A stretch of DNA of 64,000 nt, from NCBI GenBank assembly GCA_028284955.1, contig JANQQS010000080.1:1-64000 (forward strand), read 5' to 3'. The position numbers were made by a program, and so were the translations under genes. Every line of letters begins with the position of its first letter. Positions within the stretch are counted from its first letter, which is position 1. The stretch is from Myxococcota bacterium (lineage in GTDB: Bacteria > Myxococcota_A > Polyangia > Polyangiales > Houyiibacteriaceae). Shown here piece after piece: positions 53,665 to 61,681 of the stretch. Below the pieces are notes generated by a model. It was not told the DNA's origin. It searched no databases and saw only the letters and a list, made by a program, of their open reading frames with translations.

Positions 53665-55040
53665 TGATGAACGGACGTCGGGTTCGGCGTCCGCGCCGGG
53701 TGCGGCATCGGGATCGGGTTTCGCGTCGGGTGCGGCATCCGGTTCTGGATCGGCATCGGGGTCATCGGGGTCGGGGTCGGCATCGGGGTGCATCGGGGTC
53801 GGGGTCGGGGTCGGGGTCGGCAACTGCATCCGAGTCGGGTGCGGCATCGGTGTCGGAGTCGGCACCGGGTTCAGATTTGGCATCAGGCTCTGCGTCTGCG
53901 TCTGCGTCGGATTCAGCATCAGCTTCCGGTTCGGTATCAACGTCGGGATCCGTTTCAGCGTCGAGATCCGCATCCGATTTGGCGTCGAATGTTCCGCATG
54001 CAAAAACGTGCTCCGTGAACGATTCGCCGCAAACAGAAGGCCCTTACTCGCCAGACAAACCGGGACGCTACGAAGTGCGCGTCACCTCTTTGTCGCGCAC
54101 ATACGACACGCGAACGCTTCCTATCGAAGTATGGCGCCCTGAGGCACCGAGCGATCGTCCATGGCCACTCGTCGTCTATTCCCACGGCTCGTGGGGATCA
54201 CGACTTCACGCCTCAGCATTTTGCGCCCACCTCGCGAGCCACGGATATGTGGTCGCCGCGCCCGATCACGTCGGCAACACCGTGCACGACACTGCCGCCC
54301 AAAAAACCGCGCGCGAAGCACTGGCCAAAGCGCGCGACTACCGTCCGCGCGATGTCTCCTCCGTCATCGACATGGCATTGAGCGATGGGGCATTGAGCGA
54401 TGGGACACTGGGCGATGGCCTCGCGACCACCAGCAACGCGACTATTGATGCAGACCGGATCGGCGTCGCCGGCCTAAGCCTCGGCGGCTGGGCCAACCTC
54501 GCGGCGCTGGAAACCGATGCGCGCATTCGTGCCGCGCTCCCCTTCGCGCCCGCCCTCGGTGAAAGCCCGCTTGGCGCGACGATGCGAGAAAACGAAGCCG
54601 CGCTCACCCACTGCCGACTTCGCGCCGTGCCTACTCTGATCTGCGCCGCCGAACTCGACCGCCTGGTCTTGCTCCCCGCGCTCCGCCGCTTATTCGAAAC
54701 GCTACCGCCACCGAAACAGTTCGTGGTCATCAAAAACATAGGCCACTGCTACTTCGTCGATCGCCCCGCAGAATGCCACGAACGCATGCGGCGCGAGTTC
54801 ATGACCAGCCCCCCCGGCCTCGACGGAGTCGACTACCAAGCCATCGCCCGTTCACTCCCGCCGGCCCACGAACTCCTCCCCGACACCAGCGCCGAACTCG
54901 CCACCCGCACCCTCGGCGTCGCACACTTCGATGCCCACCTCAAAAACGACCCCCGGGCACTCCACTTCCTCGAACACGACCTAGTTCCCTGGCTCAACAC
55001 ACACGGCGTGAACACCGAAAGCCTCTTCGAAACCCTCTAG
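53664..55040 (+). CDS. Alpha/beta-hydrolase of the dienelactone/PAF-acetylhydrolase type, after a low-complexity N-terminus
   Basis: From residue about 135 it is a clear hydrolase: LPIEVWRPEAPSDRPWPLVVYSHGSWGS, nucleophile in VAGLSLGGWANLAAL, an Asp region in ICAAELDRLVLL and His in NIGHCYFVD. The first 110 residues are repeat-coded (Arg-rich, then Ser-Xaa). The start is uncertain: ATG 53664 overlaps the helicase stop by 1 base, but the Ser-rich frame is shifted within the tract (see finding). There is no clear signal peptide. An internal 15-base repeat at 54375-54419 reads ALSDGTLGDG. Confidence 0.72.
   Translation: MMNGRRVRRPRRVRHRDRVSRRVRHPVLDRHRGHRGRGRHRGASGSGSGSGSATASESGAASVSESAPGSDLASGSASASASDSASASGSVSTSGSVSASRSASDLASNVPHAKTCSVNDSPQTEGPYSPDKPGRYEVRVTSLSRTYDTRTLPIEVWRPEAPSDRPWPLVVYSHGSWGSRLHASAFCAHLASHGYVVAAPDHVGNTVHDTAAQKTAREALAKARDYRPRDVSSVIDMALSDGALSDGTLGDGLATTSNATIDADRIGVAGLSLGGWANLAALETDARIRAALPFAPALGESPLGATMRENEAALTHCRLRAVPTLICAAELDRLVLLPALRRLFETLPPPKQFVVIKNIGHCYFVDRPAECHERMRREFMTSPPGLDGVDYQAIARSLPPAHELLPDTSAELATRTLGVAHFDAHLKNDPRALHFLEHDLVPWLNTHGVNTESLFETL
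53685..53995. repeat. Degenerate six-base tract with a phase shift
   Basis: Six-base units GGTGCG, GCATCG, GGATCG, GGTTCT and so on up to 53780, then runs of GGGGTC and later TCGGCA/TCAGCG/TCGGAT units. The unit phase slips near 53770-53800. It lies between the helicase stop and the folded part of the hydrolase. Confidence 0.8.
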
Positions 55041-55705
55041 CCAATCGCGCGCGTAGCAATCTCGTCGAAAAACGCGCGCCAGCGTGCCCAATGGTCCGCC
55101 GCGTGGCGGATGATGGATGACCGCTCGTTCGCCGAGAACTCGTCCTCGATCGAGAGATTCGCTTTGGCGACGTGGTTCGGCTCTTGGCGTACGTGAATGT
55201 CGACCCATTCGAGATCTACGGCGCCGGTCACCCGATGCATCACGCGACCGATGCCGCCCACCAAGAATAAATCGATGACTTCGGTGGCGTAGATGCACCC
55301 GATCGCTGCCACGGGGTCGCCGGAGCATGTTTGGTAGTGGTCGACGAGCGATGTGGTGGCGTCGAACGCAGGAGCGCTCGAAATCTCGCGGGCATCGAAA
55401 CCTGTCGATGCCAGGGTACGCAGGTAGACCTGCTCGTGCGCGTGCTGCGGATCTCCTTCGCCAAGCTCCTCGTTGAGGATGTTCGCGACATAAGACTTGA
55501 TGGTCACGCTGGGGGATACGGCAACGCATCGCGAGAGAAAGGTCGGGAAATAATGCAGCGGATGCCACCACTGACCGAGCAGAGTTTCGGCGCCCTGCCG
55601 ATCGAAGCACATGATCGCATCGCTGAGAAAGATGCGATGTTCGAGTAGCGAGCGTCTTTCGGCGTGGTTCGAAAGCACCGTTTCGAGTCGGTGGTGGCTG
55701 CGCAT
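55037..55705 (-). CDS. Haem-oxygenase-like iron-containing redox enzyme (HDO superfamily)
   Basis: A 222-residue helical protein with the HDO/iron-containing redox enzyme pattern: HPLHYFPTFLSR, the NILNEELGEGDPQHAHEQVYLRTL helix (Glu and His ligands, seen in part), GCIYATEVIDLFL and the final EWVDIHVRQEPNHVAKA (Asp/Glu-His ligands). Such proteins bind two metals and act as oxidases or oxygenases (UndA, SznF, CADD-like). AAGGAGT precedes ATG 55705. Its stop shares CTAG with the stop of the convergent hydrolase. The substrate is unknown. Confidence 0.8.
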   Translation of the reverse strand: MRSHHRLETVLSNHAERRSLLEHRIFLSDAIMCFDRQGAETLLGQWWHPLHYFPTFLSRCVAVSPSVTIKSYVANILNEELGEGDPQHAHEQVYLRTLASTGFDAREISSAPAFDATTSLVDHYQTCSGDPVAAIGCIYATEVIDLFLVGGIGRVMHRVTGAVDLEWVDIHVRQEPNHVAKANLSIEDEFSANERSSIIRHAADHWARWRAFFDEIATRAIG

Positions 55706-55737
55706 GGTGACTCCTTCGAGCTAGTGGCCGGGGGCAG

Positions 55738-55880
55738 GCCATCCGGCACCGGGATGAGAAGTTCTACCCCAATGCTCGGCGATTGGCCGGCTTCGCCCGC
55801 GGAATTCTCGCCCCAGCAATAGAGGTCACCGTCTAGCGACCGAAGCCAATCCCAACGCCGAAACCAACCGCAGCGTTCTC
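55738..55880 (-). pseudogene. RCC1-repeat protein remnant
   Basis: On the minus strand an open stretch reads WDWLRSLDGDLYCWGENSAG then EAGQSPSIGVELLIPVP, one RCC1 blade of the kind in the lipoproteins at 8.8-12.5 kb. No signal peptide, further blades or start codon lie around it, and it is flanked by the HDO and SRPBCC genes. I call it a gene fragment from an old duplication or insertion. Confidence 0.7.
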
Positions 55881-55917
55881 CAAACCTGCGCGCGCGAAGG
55901 CGCCAGTTGGCGATTCA

Positions 55918-56415
55918 CTATGCGGCAGCTTCAGCGGGAGTCATCGATGCGCCGTCGGCTCCGACCTCTTCACCCGTACGCACGTAGGTATCGAGACCCG
56001 CGAGCACCTGAGCGAGAATGCTTTTGAACTTTCGGCGCATCACCATCGCATCCATCGCTCGTCCGATGACGCCGAACTTGGGTTCGTAGCTCATCGTAAA
56101 ATCTACTTCGGTGCGACCGGCGCCGGCAGCCTCGAGGGTGAATCGCGCGGTGGCGCGTTTTAGAGGCATCGTCCCCTCGTAGATCTTCACCGCCAGCGAC
56201 CGACCATCGACCCAATCCACCACGCGCTCGCTGATGTGATTGCCGTCATGAAACTCGCACATCCGCTCGGCCCCGACCCCTCCAGTTTGTTCGGTGAGCA
56301 ACGGCGACCGCTGCACCAGGGGATGAAAACGATAGATTCCGCCGATATCCGAGAGCGCGCGCCACACGTCTTCGCGGCTCGCTTCGATCACCCGTTTCAC
56401 TTGTACCTCGCCCAT
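55918..56415 (-). CDS. SRPBCC (START-like) family protein
   Basis: ATG 56415 gives 165 residues with GGAGG upstream (the frame reaches 56523 but has no site there). The START-like fold is seen in VKRVIEASREDVWRALSDIGG, the MCEFHDGNHISERVVDWVDG strand pair and RTEVDFTMSYEPKFGVIGRAMD before the long C-terminal helix. The cavity probably binds a hydrophobic ligand; polyketide cyclase or coenzyme-binding relatives are known. Divergent from the LysR gene, and so probably its target. Confidence 0.86.
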   Translation of the reverse strand: MGEVQVKRVIEASREDVWRALSDIGGIYRFHPLVQRSPLLTEQTGGVGAERMCEFHDGNHISERVVDWVDGRSLAVKIYEGTMPLKRATARFTLEAAGAGRTEVDFTMSYEPKFGVIGRAMDAMVMRRKFKSILAQVLAGLDTYVRTGEEVGADGASMTPAEAAA

Positions 56416-56484
56416 GATGCCTCCTTCGATGACCGCGGCGGTCCAATGCGCGGTTTTCTTCAATGGTCTCAACCTCCAAGATTC

Positions 56485-56500
56485 ACGTTCGATTACGTTC
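56485..56500. promoter_or_regulatory. ACGTTC direct repeat in the SRPBCC/LysR divergent promoter
   Basis: ACGTTC-GATT-ACGTTC places two identical six-base blocks ten bases apart, one helical turn, about 30 bases before the LysR gene start. Possible binding site for the LysR-type protein. Function inferred. Confidence 0.35.
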
Positions 56501-56528
56501 AGTAAATGAGATAAAGTGAGCATCTATT

Positions 56529-57422
56529 GTGCAAAATCGTTCAATCGCAGATTGGGACAGGCTTCGCTATGTGCTCGCGCTGGCGCGCCAGGGCACACTC
56601 AGCGGAGCCGCGGAAACGCTCGGAACGACCCATACGACGGTGGCCCGCCAGATTCGTGCCCTGGAAGCAACGATCGGTTCGCGCGTATTCGACCAGCACA
56701 GCGACGGATTTGTGCTCACCGCGGTCGGCGAAGCTATTCGTGCGGTTGCTGAAGAGGTCGAAGAGGCCATGCATCGGCTCGATCGCGAGCTGTTGGGTAG
56801 CGACACCCAGCTCAAAGGCCCGCTTCGGGTCACTACCCTTGGCGTCGTGGTGCAATGGTTTGCGGACGCGTTTCGTACATTCGTCGAAACCTATCCGGGC
56901 ATCGATCTGGAAATCACGTCGAGCCGCACGTTCGAAAACCTCACCAAACGAGAAGCTGACATTGCCTTGCGCGCCACCAATCAGCCCCCCGAGCAACTCG
57001 TGGGCCGTAAAGTGACTCGCTTCGAATACGCGGTATTTGGCGCGCGATCGCTGGTTGGGTCACCTCCGCAGCCACCGCTCGAGGAGGACTTCTCATCGCT
57101 CGAAGCCTACCCCTGGATCACCTGGGAGCAGCGATTGCGTGCCCGCGCCACGGAGCAGTGGATGGCAGAGCATGTTCCGAACGCGCGCATCGCCATGCGG
57201 ACTGACTCGCCCATCGTCATGAACGCAAACGTCGCAGCCGGCGCAGGGCTCGCGTTGATTCCCTGCATCGCCGCGCAGCCTCATCTCGACCTCATCCAGC
57301 TCAGCTCCATCATTCCTGATTTCGGGCTGGATCTATGGATCCTCACCCATCCCGATCTCAAGCACACCGCGCGGGTCCGCGCGTTCATGAGACACATGGC
57401 GAGCGCTATCGATGACCCATGA
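56529..57422 (+). CDS. LysR-type transcriptional regulator
   Basis: A 297-residue regulator with an N-terminal wHTH (WDRLRYVLALARQGTLSGAAETLGTTHTTVARQIRALE in family order) and a substrate-binding domain (GPLRVTTLGVVVQWFADAFR, MRTDSPIVMNANVAAGAGLALIP). The start is GTG 56529. It is divergent from the SRPBCC gene, typical for LysR and its target. The coinducer is unknown. Confidence 0.92.
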   Translation: MQNRSIADWDRLRYVLALARQGTLSGAAETLGTTHTTVARQIRALEATIGSRVFDQHSDGFVLTAVGEAIRAVAEEVEEAMHRLDRELLGSDTQLKGPLRVTTLGVVVQWFADAFRTFVETYPGIDLEITSSRTFENLTKREADIALRATNQPPEQLVGRKVTRFEYAVFGARSLVGSPPQPPLEEDFSSLEAYPWITWEQRLRARATEQWMAEHVPNARIAMRTDSPIVMNANVAAGAGLALIPCIAAQPHLDLIQLSSIIPDFGLDLWILTHPDLKHTARVRAFMRHMASAIDDP

Positions 57423-57429
57423 CTTCAAA

Positions 57430-57510
57430 AGCCACGATGTCTTCAATGGCCAGGGTGTCTTCAATGGCCAAGGTGTCTTCAATGGCCAGGGTGTCTTCAA
57501 CGCCAGGAAG
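57430..57510. repeat. 18-base tandem repeat at the kinase-operon end
   Basis: Units like GTGTCTTCAATGGCCAGG, four copies with small changes. It lies between the LysR stop and the stop codon (57497) of the TPR-type gene, and the last copy contributes that gene's final codons. Confidence 0.88.
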
Positions 57511-58303
57511 TTAGCGTAGAGGCGCTTCCCAGAAACCCTGGCGACGTCGGATCCGTGCGACGAACGCGGAGGGCAATCGCGGTCGCCGCCCCGCCGGCCG
57601 CAAGCAAGACAACGGTCGCGGCGACAATCCACCTTCGGCGGCGCCGTCGATGGCGATCGTCATCGTCTCGAGGGTTGGCTCGAGGCTCCAGTCGGAGCGC
57701 CAGCGTCCTGCGCATTCCGCGAGTTGCATGGATTCGTCGCTCGGCCGAAACGCGGTCGGCCGCCGATACCTGCAGCACGTGGGGCCCTGGATCGAGAAGC
57801 AACACTGAGTCCATTGGTTGTCCAACGCCCTTCGAGAGCGACTCCCCATCCAGCCGCACGTGATAGGATGTGGCACCCGACACTTCGAGGCGAAGCCGCG
57901 CAACTTGGCTCTTCCACCGTTCGAGCGCCGCAGACCACTTCGCCCGCAGCGCTTCGGGCGGGCTGCCCCATCGGCCGGCAAGCACCGTCGTCAACATTTC
58001 CGTCGCCTCGACAACCTGCCCCGTACGCTCGAGCGCCACCGCAAGATTGAACGCCGTTCGGACATCCCGGCGAAGCGCAAGCGATCGACGAAGCAGGTCT
58101 CTGGCTTCGGCCCAGCGGCCTTTTTCTTTGGCGCGCACCGCTCGAGCATACAACCGTTCGGCATCATCGGTTTCGGCACGTTGCTCCGATTCTTCGGCAA
58201 GCGCAGGTTCCCCCGAATCCTGCTGTTGAGCGCGCGCAACAGGCGTGGCGATGCCGCCCGCGAGAAATACAAAAACGAGCGCTTCTGTCTTCATGGTTCC
58301 CAA
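57497..58303 (-). CDS. TPR-like/PEGA-like membrane-anchored protein, kinase partner
   Basis: A 268-residue product with a signal peptide (VFVFLAGGIATPVARA), a TPR-like region (RLYARAVRAKEKGRWAEARDLLRR, then TAFNLAVALERTGQ), a PEGA-like beta domain (YHVRLDGESLSKGVGQPM, PGPHVLQVSAADR), a basic stretch and one TM helix (WIVAATVVLLAAGGAATAIAL). Its start overlaps the end of the kinase gene by 13 bases, so the two form an operon. Similar in domain style to the 5787 product. Function inferred as envelope sensing. Confidence 0.8.
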   Translation of the reverse strand: MGTMKTEALVFVFLAGGIATPVARAQQQDSGEPALAEESEQRAETDDAERLYARAVRAKEKGRWAEARDLLRRSLALRRDVRTAFNLAVALERTGQVVEATEMLTTVLAGRWGSPPEALRAKWSAALERWKSQVARLRLEVSGATSYHVRLDGESLSKGVGQPMDSVLLLDPGPHVLQVSAADRVSAERRIHATRGMRRTLALRLEPRANPRDDDDRHRRRRRRWIVAATVVLLAAGGAATAIALRVRRTDPTSPGFLGSASTLTSWR

Positions 58304-59820
58304 AATTCAGGCGCCGGTTTCGAAGTTGCAGTTGGCTCGGCGCGTGCAGGGGCGGAGCGTTTTCGAGTCGTTCGGCTTCGCCGAGCCCGATCGCGACGCA
58401 TTTTTCGACGCGCGCGATTCATGTTTGAGCTCGTGCGGCGTTCGGAGTGTTTCTTGGTCGCGGTGTTTGATACGTCGGCATCGACTTCCGAGATCGGGTT
58501 ACGTATCGCCGCCGTTTGTGTTTTTGTCGAGTTGTCTGCCGTGGAACCATTTTTCTCTGGTGCTGGAGTTGAAACCATCGACGACGGCCGCAGCTCCGAT
58601 GATGCATCGCCAGAACGGTATTGAATCCACCATCCTGCAACTAAACCGGCCGCCATCAACATCACGATGATGCCCCACCGACGAATCGTTCCTCCGCGAG
58701 GCGAACGTGAAGTTACATCGCGAACTACCGTCGTTGCCGCGCTCTCCTCGACTGCGCTCTGCACCGAAACGGCTCGCGTTCGCTCTCGCTCACCTTTGAG
58801 GCCACGAAAACGGTCTTCCAAAAAGGCATCGACGTCGAGCTCTTCTTCCTCCAGGACGACGGTTCGATGGATGGCGCGCAGTCGGCTCGCCACTTCGCGC
58901 GCGCTCGCGGGTCTTCCTTCGCGTTCAAAACAAAGCAGTTCAAACAGCAACTCGGTCAAAGCGGCAGGACAATCGGCGCGAAACTCATCTACATCCAAGA
59001 GCACTCCGTCGAGAATAAGGGTTGCGGTGTCGCGGGGGGTAGCGCCGCGAAACAGTCGGCGACCGCATAAGAGCTCCCAAAGCACTACGCCAAACGCAAA
59101 CAGGTCAGACCGAGGATCGACAGGCTCGAAGCGAAGCTGTTCTGGCGACATGTAACCAAACTTTCCACAAAGCGTCAGCATAGTTTTGTTGCCCGAAACC
59201 CCGGCATCTTGAAACACAAAATCAAGAGAAAGTGAGCTTTGAGATTGCGAGTCGCCGATGGGCGTTAAACGCGCTTCTAGTTCGACCGGTGAACTCGCGG
59301 AAAACGCTTCACCGGCAACCAACGCTTTGGATACGCCAAAATCGGTGACCCGAACGACTCCGTCGAAACCCACGAGAATATTCTGGGGAGAAACGTCGCG
59401 ATGAACGAGTTGAATCGGTTCCCCATTCATTGACGTAAGCTCGTGCGCAGCCGACAAGCCATCAGCCGCTTGACGGGCGATGCTGAGACAGATTTGCAGC
59501 GGAAGAAGCTCGCCTTCGTCGAGCAGTTGTTGCAGCGTCGATAGCGCCAGCCCATCGACGAAGTCCATGAGCAAAAAAGGACCTTCAACATCGGTGCCCA
59601 CGTCGAGCACGCTAACTACGTTGGGATGCCGGATAAGACCCGCCACGCGCGCTTCCTCGAGAAACATCTCACGAACTCGGCGGTCGTCGCATAAATGGGG
59701 GTGGAGTCGTTTGAGCGCGTACAGCCGCTGGAAGCGACCTTCCTGACGCAACACCAGGTTGACGTGGCCCATGCCGCCGCGGGCGATCGGCGCGACGTGT
59801 ACGTATCGGTCATCACTCAC
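58291..59820 (-). CDS. Ser/Thr protein kinase with transmembrane helix
   Basis: A 509-residue Hanks-type kinase. Catalytic residues present: Gly loop ARGGMGHVNLV, Lys in YALKRLHP, HRDVSPQN, DFG (VTDFGVSKAL) and the MSPEQ motif. The activation region contains an about 35-residue insertion (VELEARLTPIGDSQSQSSLSL region) between DFG and SPEQ. A TM helix (WGIIVMLMAAGLVAGWW) lies near 395, followed by a basic, Ser/Thr-rich tail. A three-copy 18-base repeat lies upstream of the start. Probably a signalling kinase of the outer cell region; the partner is the TPR protein. Confidence 0.92.
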   Translation of the reverse strand: MSDDRYVHVAPIARGGMGHVNLVLRQEGRFQRLYALKRLHPHLCDDRRVREMFLEEARVAGLIRHPNVVSVLDVGTDVEGPFLLMDFVDGLALSTLQQLLDEGELLPLQICLSIARQAADGLSAAHELTSMNGEPIQLVHRDVSPQNILVGFDGVVRVTDFGVSKALVAGEAFSASSPVELEARLTPIGDSQSQSSLSLDFVFQDAGVSGNKTMLTLCGKFGYMSPEQLRFEPVDPRSDLFAFGVVLWELLCGRRLFRGATPRDTATLILDGVLLDVDEFRADCPAALTELLFELLCFEREGRPASAREVASRLRAIHRTVVLEEEELDVDAFLEDRFRGLKGERERTRAVSVQSAVEESAATTVVRDVTSRSPRGGTIRRWGIIVMLMAAGLVAGWWIQYRSGDASSELRPSSMVSTPAPEKNGSTADNSTKTQTAAIRNPISEVDADVSNTATKKHSERRTSSNMNRARRKMRRDRARRSRTTRKRSAPARAEPTATSKPAPEFWEP

Positions 59821-59852
59821 TACAGATTTCCATCGAGTCTACAGCTTCCACG

Positions 59853-59905
59853 GGAGCACCGTGCGATATGGAAGCACCGTGCGATATGGAAGCACCGTGC
59901 GATAC
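59853..59905. repeat. 18-base tandem repeat upstream of the kinase gene
   Basis: Three copies of GGAAGCACCGTGCGATAT (the first 17 bases long) 32 to 85 bases before the kinase start on the minus strand. Could change promoter spacing or leader structure if copy number varies. Confidence 0.9.
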
Positions 59906-59998
59906 CGCCTACGACTCGTTACGAAACATGATTGACCGAGGGGAGGCTGCAAGCTGACCACTCGGCTCAGCATACCATCTGTGGCAAAGTATACGTGT

Positions 59999-61627
59999 AT
60001 GGCTGACCGTTCTGTGGGACGAACTACCGAACGCCCAACCAACGAATATCTCTGCCGCGTGTATCGCTCAGCACTCCGAGGAGATTTCGTGGCGGTCGCT
60101 CCTGAACGGGAGCGCTTAGCCCGGTCGGCCGATTCTGGAGACCAGGCCTGGGCGCGCGCTTTGGGCACAATGGAGTGGGTGTTCTCTCAGGCTCCGGCTT
60201 TGCATCCATCCCCCGCAACCATCGAGCAAGATGCGCACAGAAATGCGAGAGCCCAACACGCCGCGGCCGTTGCCGCCGGGCAAATGGCGCTTCGCGCGTT
60301 CGTCGCCGTCCAGCCTCGGGAACTCGATCAGTGGAATCGTATTCTCGAACGTATCGCGAGCCGAAACGAAACCGTCGAGGTGTCGCTCGAATATGCACTT
60401 GCTCAAGGCTGGTCGTCGATCTTGCGAGGCGAGACCGTCCACATGCAGGAGCAACTGGCCACACTCGAGCATCAGGGGCGTGATGCCCGCTTCGCTCACA
60501 TCACCACGCTATTCGCGATCCAGCGAGCCTTCGCTGCGCTGTCAGCACGCGATATTGACGGCGCGACAACGTTTTCGCGACGGGCGTCGCGAATGGCGCG
60601 CGCAGAATCTTTTCTGCAGTGCGAATATCTTGCGAATATTGCACTCGCACGCTCCCGGCGGCACGCAGGGCGAGGCTATCTCGCATTGCGTATTCTCGAT
60701 GCGTTGGCTCAGGTTACGCCTGTAGATTGGCAGAGATGGCTCGCGTTCGAACGCGGCCTTTGCGGAGCTGGATCAAGCAATGAAGCGCCAGCGAAGACAT
60801 CTTTCGTCGCGCTCGCCAACGCGATCGAACGTGGTTCGCGAATCGACTGCCAGCATGCTGGCGAGGCGCTCGCGGTGTGGGCCCAAGGATTTCACGACCT
60901 CTATGAAGAATGCGCCGCGTTGCTCGCGACGATCGGTGTAGCTCCGATCTCCGTTGAAGCCGATGCTTGGTGTCGGGGTCGCTCAGACGCCATCCCATTC
61001 GGGATTCGGGATCCCTGCGCGGACACTGAATCGTTTGTCATCATGGACGCGGGCCCGAGTCGACGAATGCTCGCATCCGGGCTTCGCTTGCTTCGCGCCG
61101 AGCAGCCGATCTGGACAATCAACTCCAGCAAACGGCAAGGCACGCGCAACCATCGTGCGCTGGCGATTCTTGCTATGGCGGGAGACGCAGGGGTCACCCA
61201 AGAAGAACTCTTTGCAGGAGTCTATGGGTTTGGATTCGATGCGGTACGCCACGGACGTCTCCTGCGCACTCTGGTCTTTCGTATCCGCGCAGAACTCGGC
61301 GATGTTGCGTCGCTAGAGCGTGACGGGACGCAGCTGCGTCTGGTCGCCCATCGAGCCATCGCCATTCCAGACCCACGTTCGGCGCTCGATCTCGGGGAAA
61401 AGATTCTTGCCGAAGTTGCGAGCGCATCCGGCCGTTCCACTGCGCGAGAGGTTGCGCGCGCGATGAAGGTTCCCCTCCGTACCGTGCAAGCAACCCTCCA
61501 CGGGTTGGTCGACGAACATCTATGCACCACAGAAACGGACGGAAGACGTGTCGAATACGTCGTGGAGGATACGACGTTTCGAGAACCATCGCTTCTCCGC
61601 CTACGCGGTTCGCTAAAGCCTCGCTGA
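59999..61627 (+). CDS. Double winged-helix regulator with helical sensor region
   Basis: ATG 59999 gives 542 residues (59981 is also open). Residues about 20-330 are Ala/Arg-rich helices, TPR-like in places (ATTFSRRASRMARAES). From about 390 comes a first wHTH resembling OmpR/SARP (GVTQEELFAGVYGFGFDAVRHGRLLRTLV shown in part), and from about 480 a second one of MarR/ArsR type (STAREVARAMKVPLRTVQATLHGLVDEHLC). The pair of HTHs suggests DNA binding at two sites. Divergent from the kinase-TPR operon, which may be its target. No known family name. Confidence 0.75.
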   Translation: MADRSVGRTTERPTNEYLCRVYRSALRGDFVAVAPERERLARSADSGDQAWARALGTMEWVFSQAPALHPSPATIEQDAHRNARAQHAAAVAAGQMALRAFVAVQPRELDQWNRILERIASRNETVEVSLEYALAQGWSSILRGETVHMQEQLATLEHQGRDARFAHITTLFAIQRAFAALSARDIDGATTFSRRASRMARAESFLQCEYLANIALARSRRHAGRGYLALRILDALAQVTPVDWQRWLAFERGLCGAGSSNEAPAKTSFVALANAIERGSRIDCQHAGEALAVWAQGFHDLYEECAALLATIGVAPISVEADAWCRGRSDAIPFGIRDPCADTESFVIMDAGPSRRMLASGLRLLRAEQPIWTINSSKRQGTRNHRALAILAMAGDAGVTQEELFAGVYGFGFDAVRHGRLLRTLVFRIRAELGDVASLERDGTQLRLVAHRAIAIPDPRSALDLGEKILAEVASASGRSTAREVARAMKVPLRTVQATLHGLVDEHLCTTETDGRRVEYVVEDTTFREPSLLRLRGSLKPR

Positions 61628-61681
61628 ACCATGGGCTCGGAGCGTGGCGCGCACGGCACGGCGGGTGGTAAGATATTGCCG

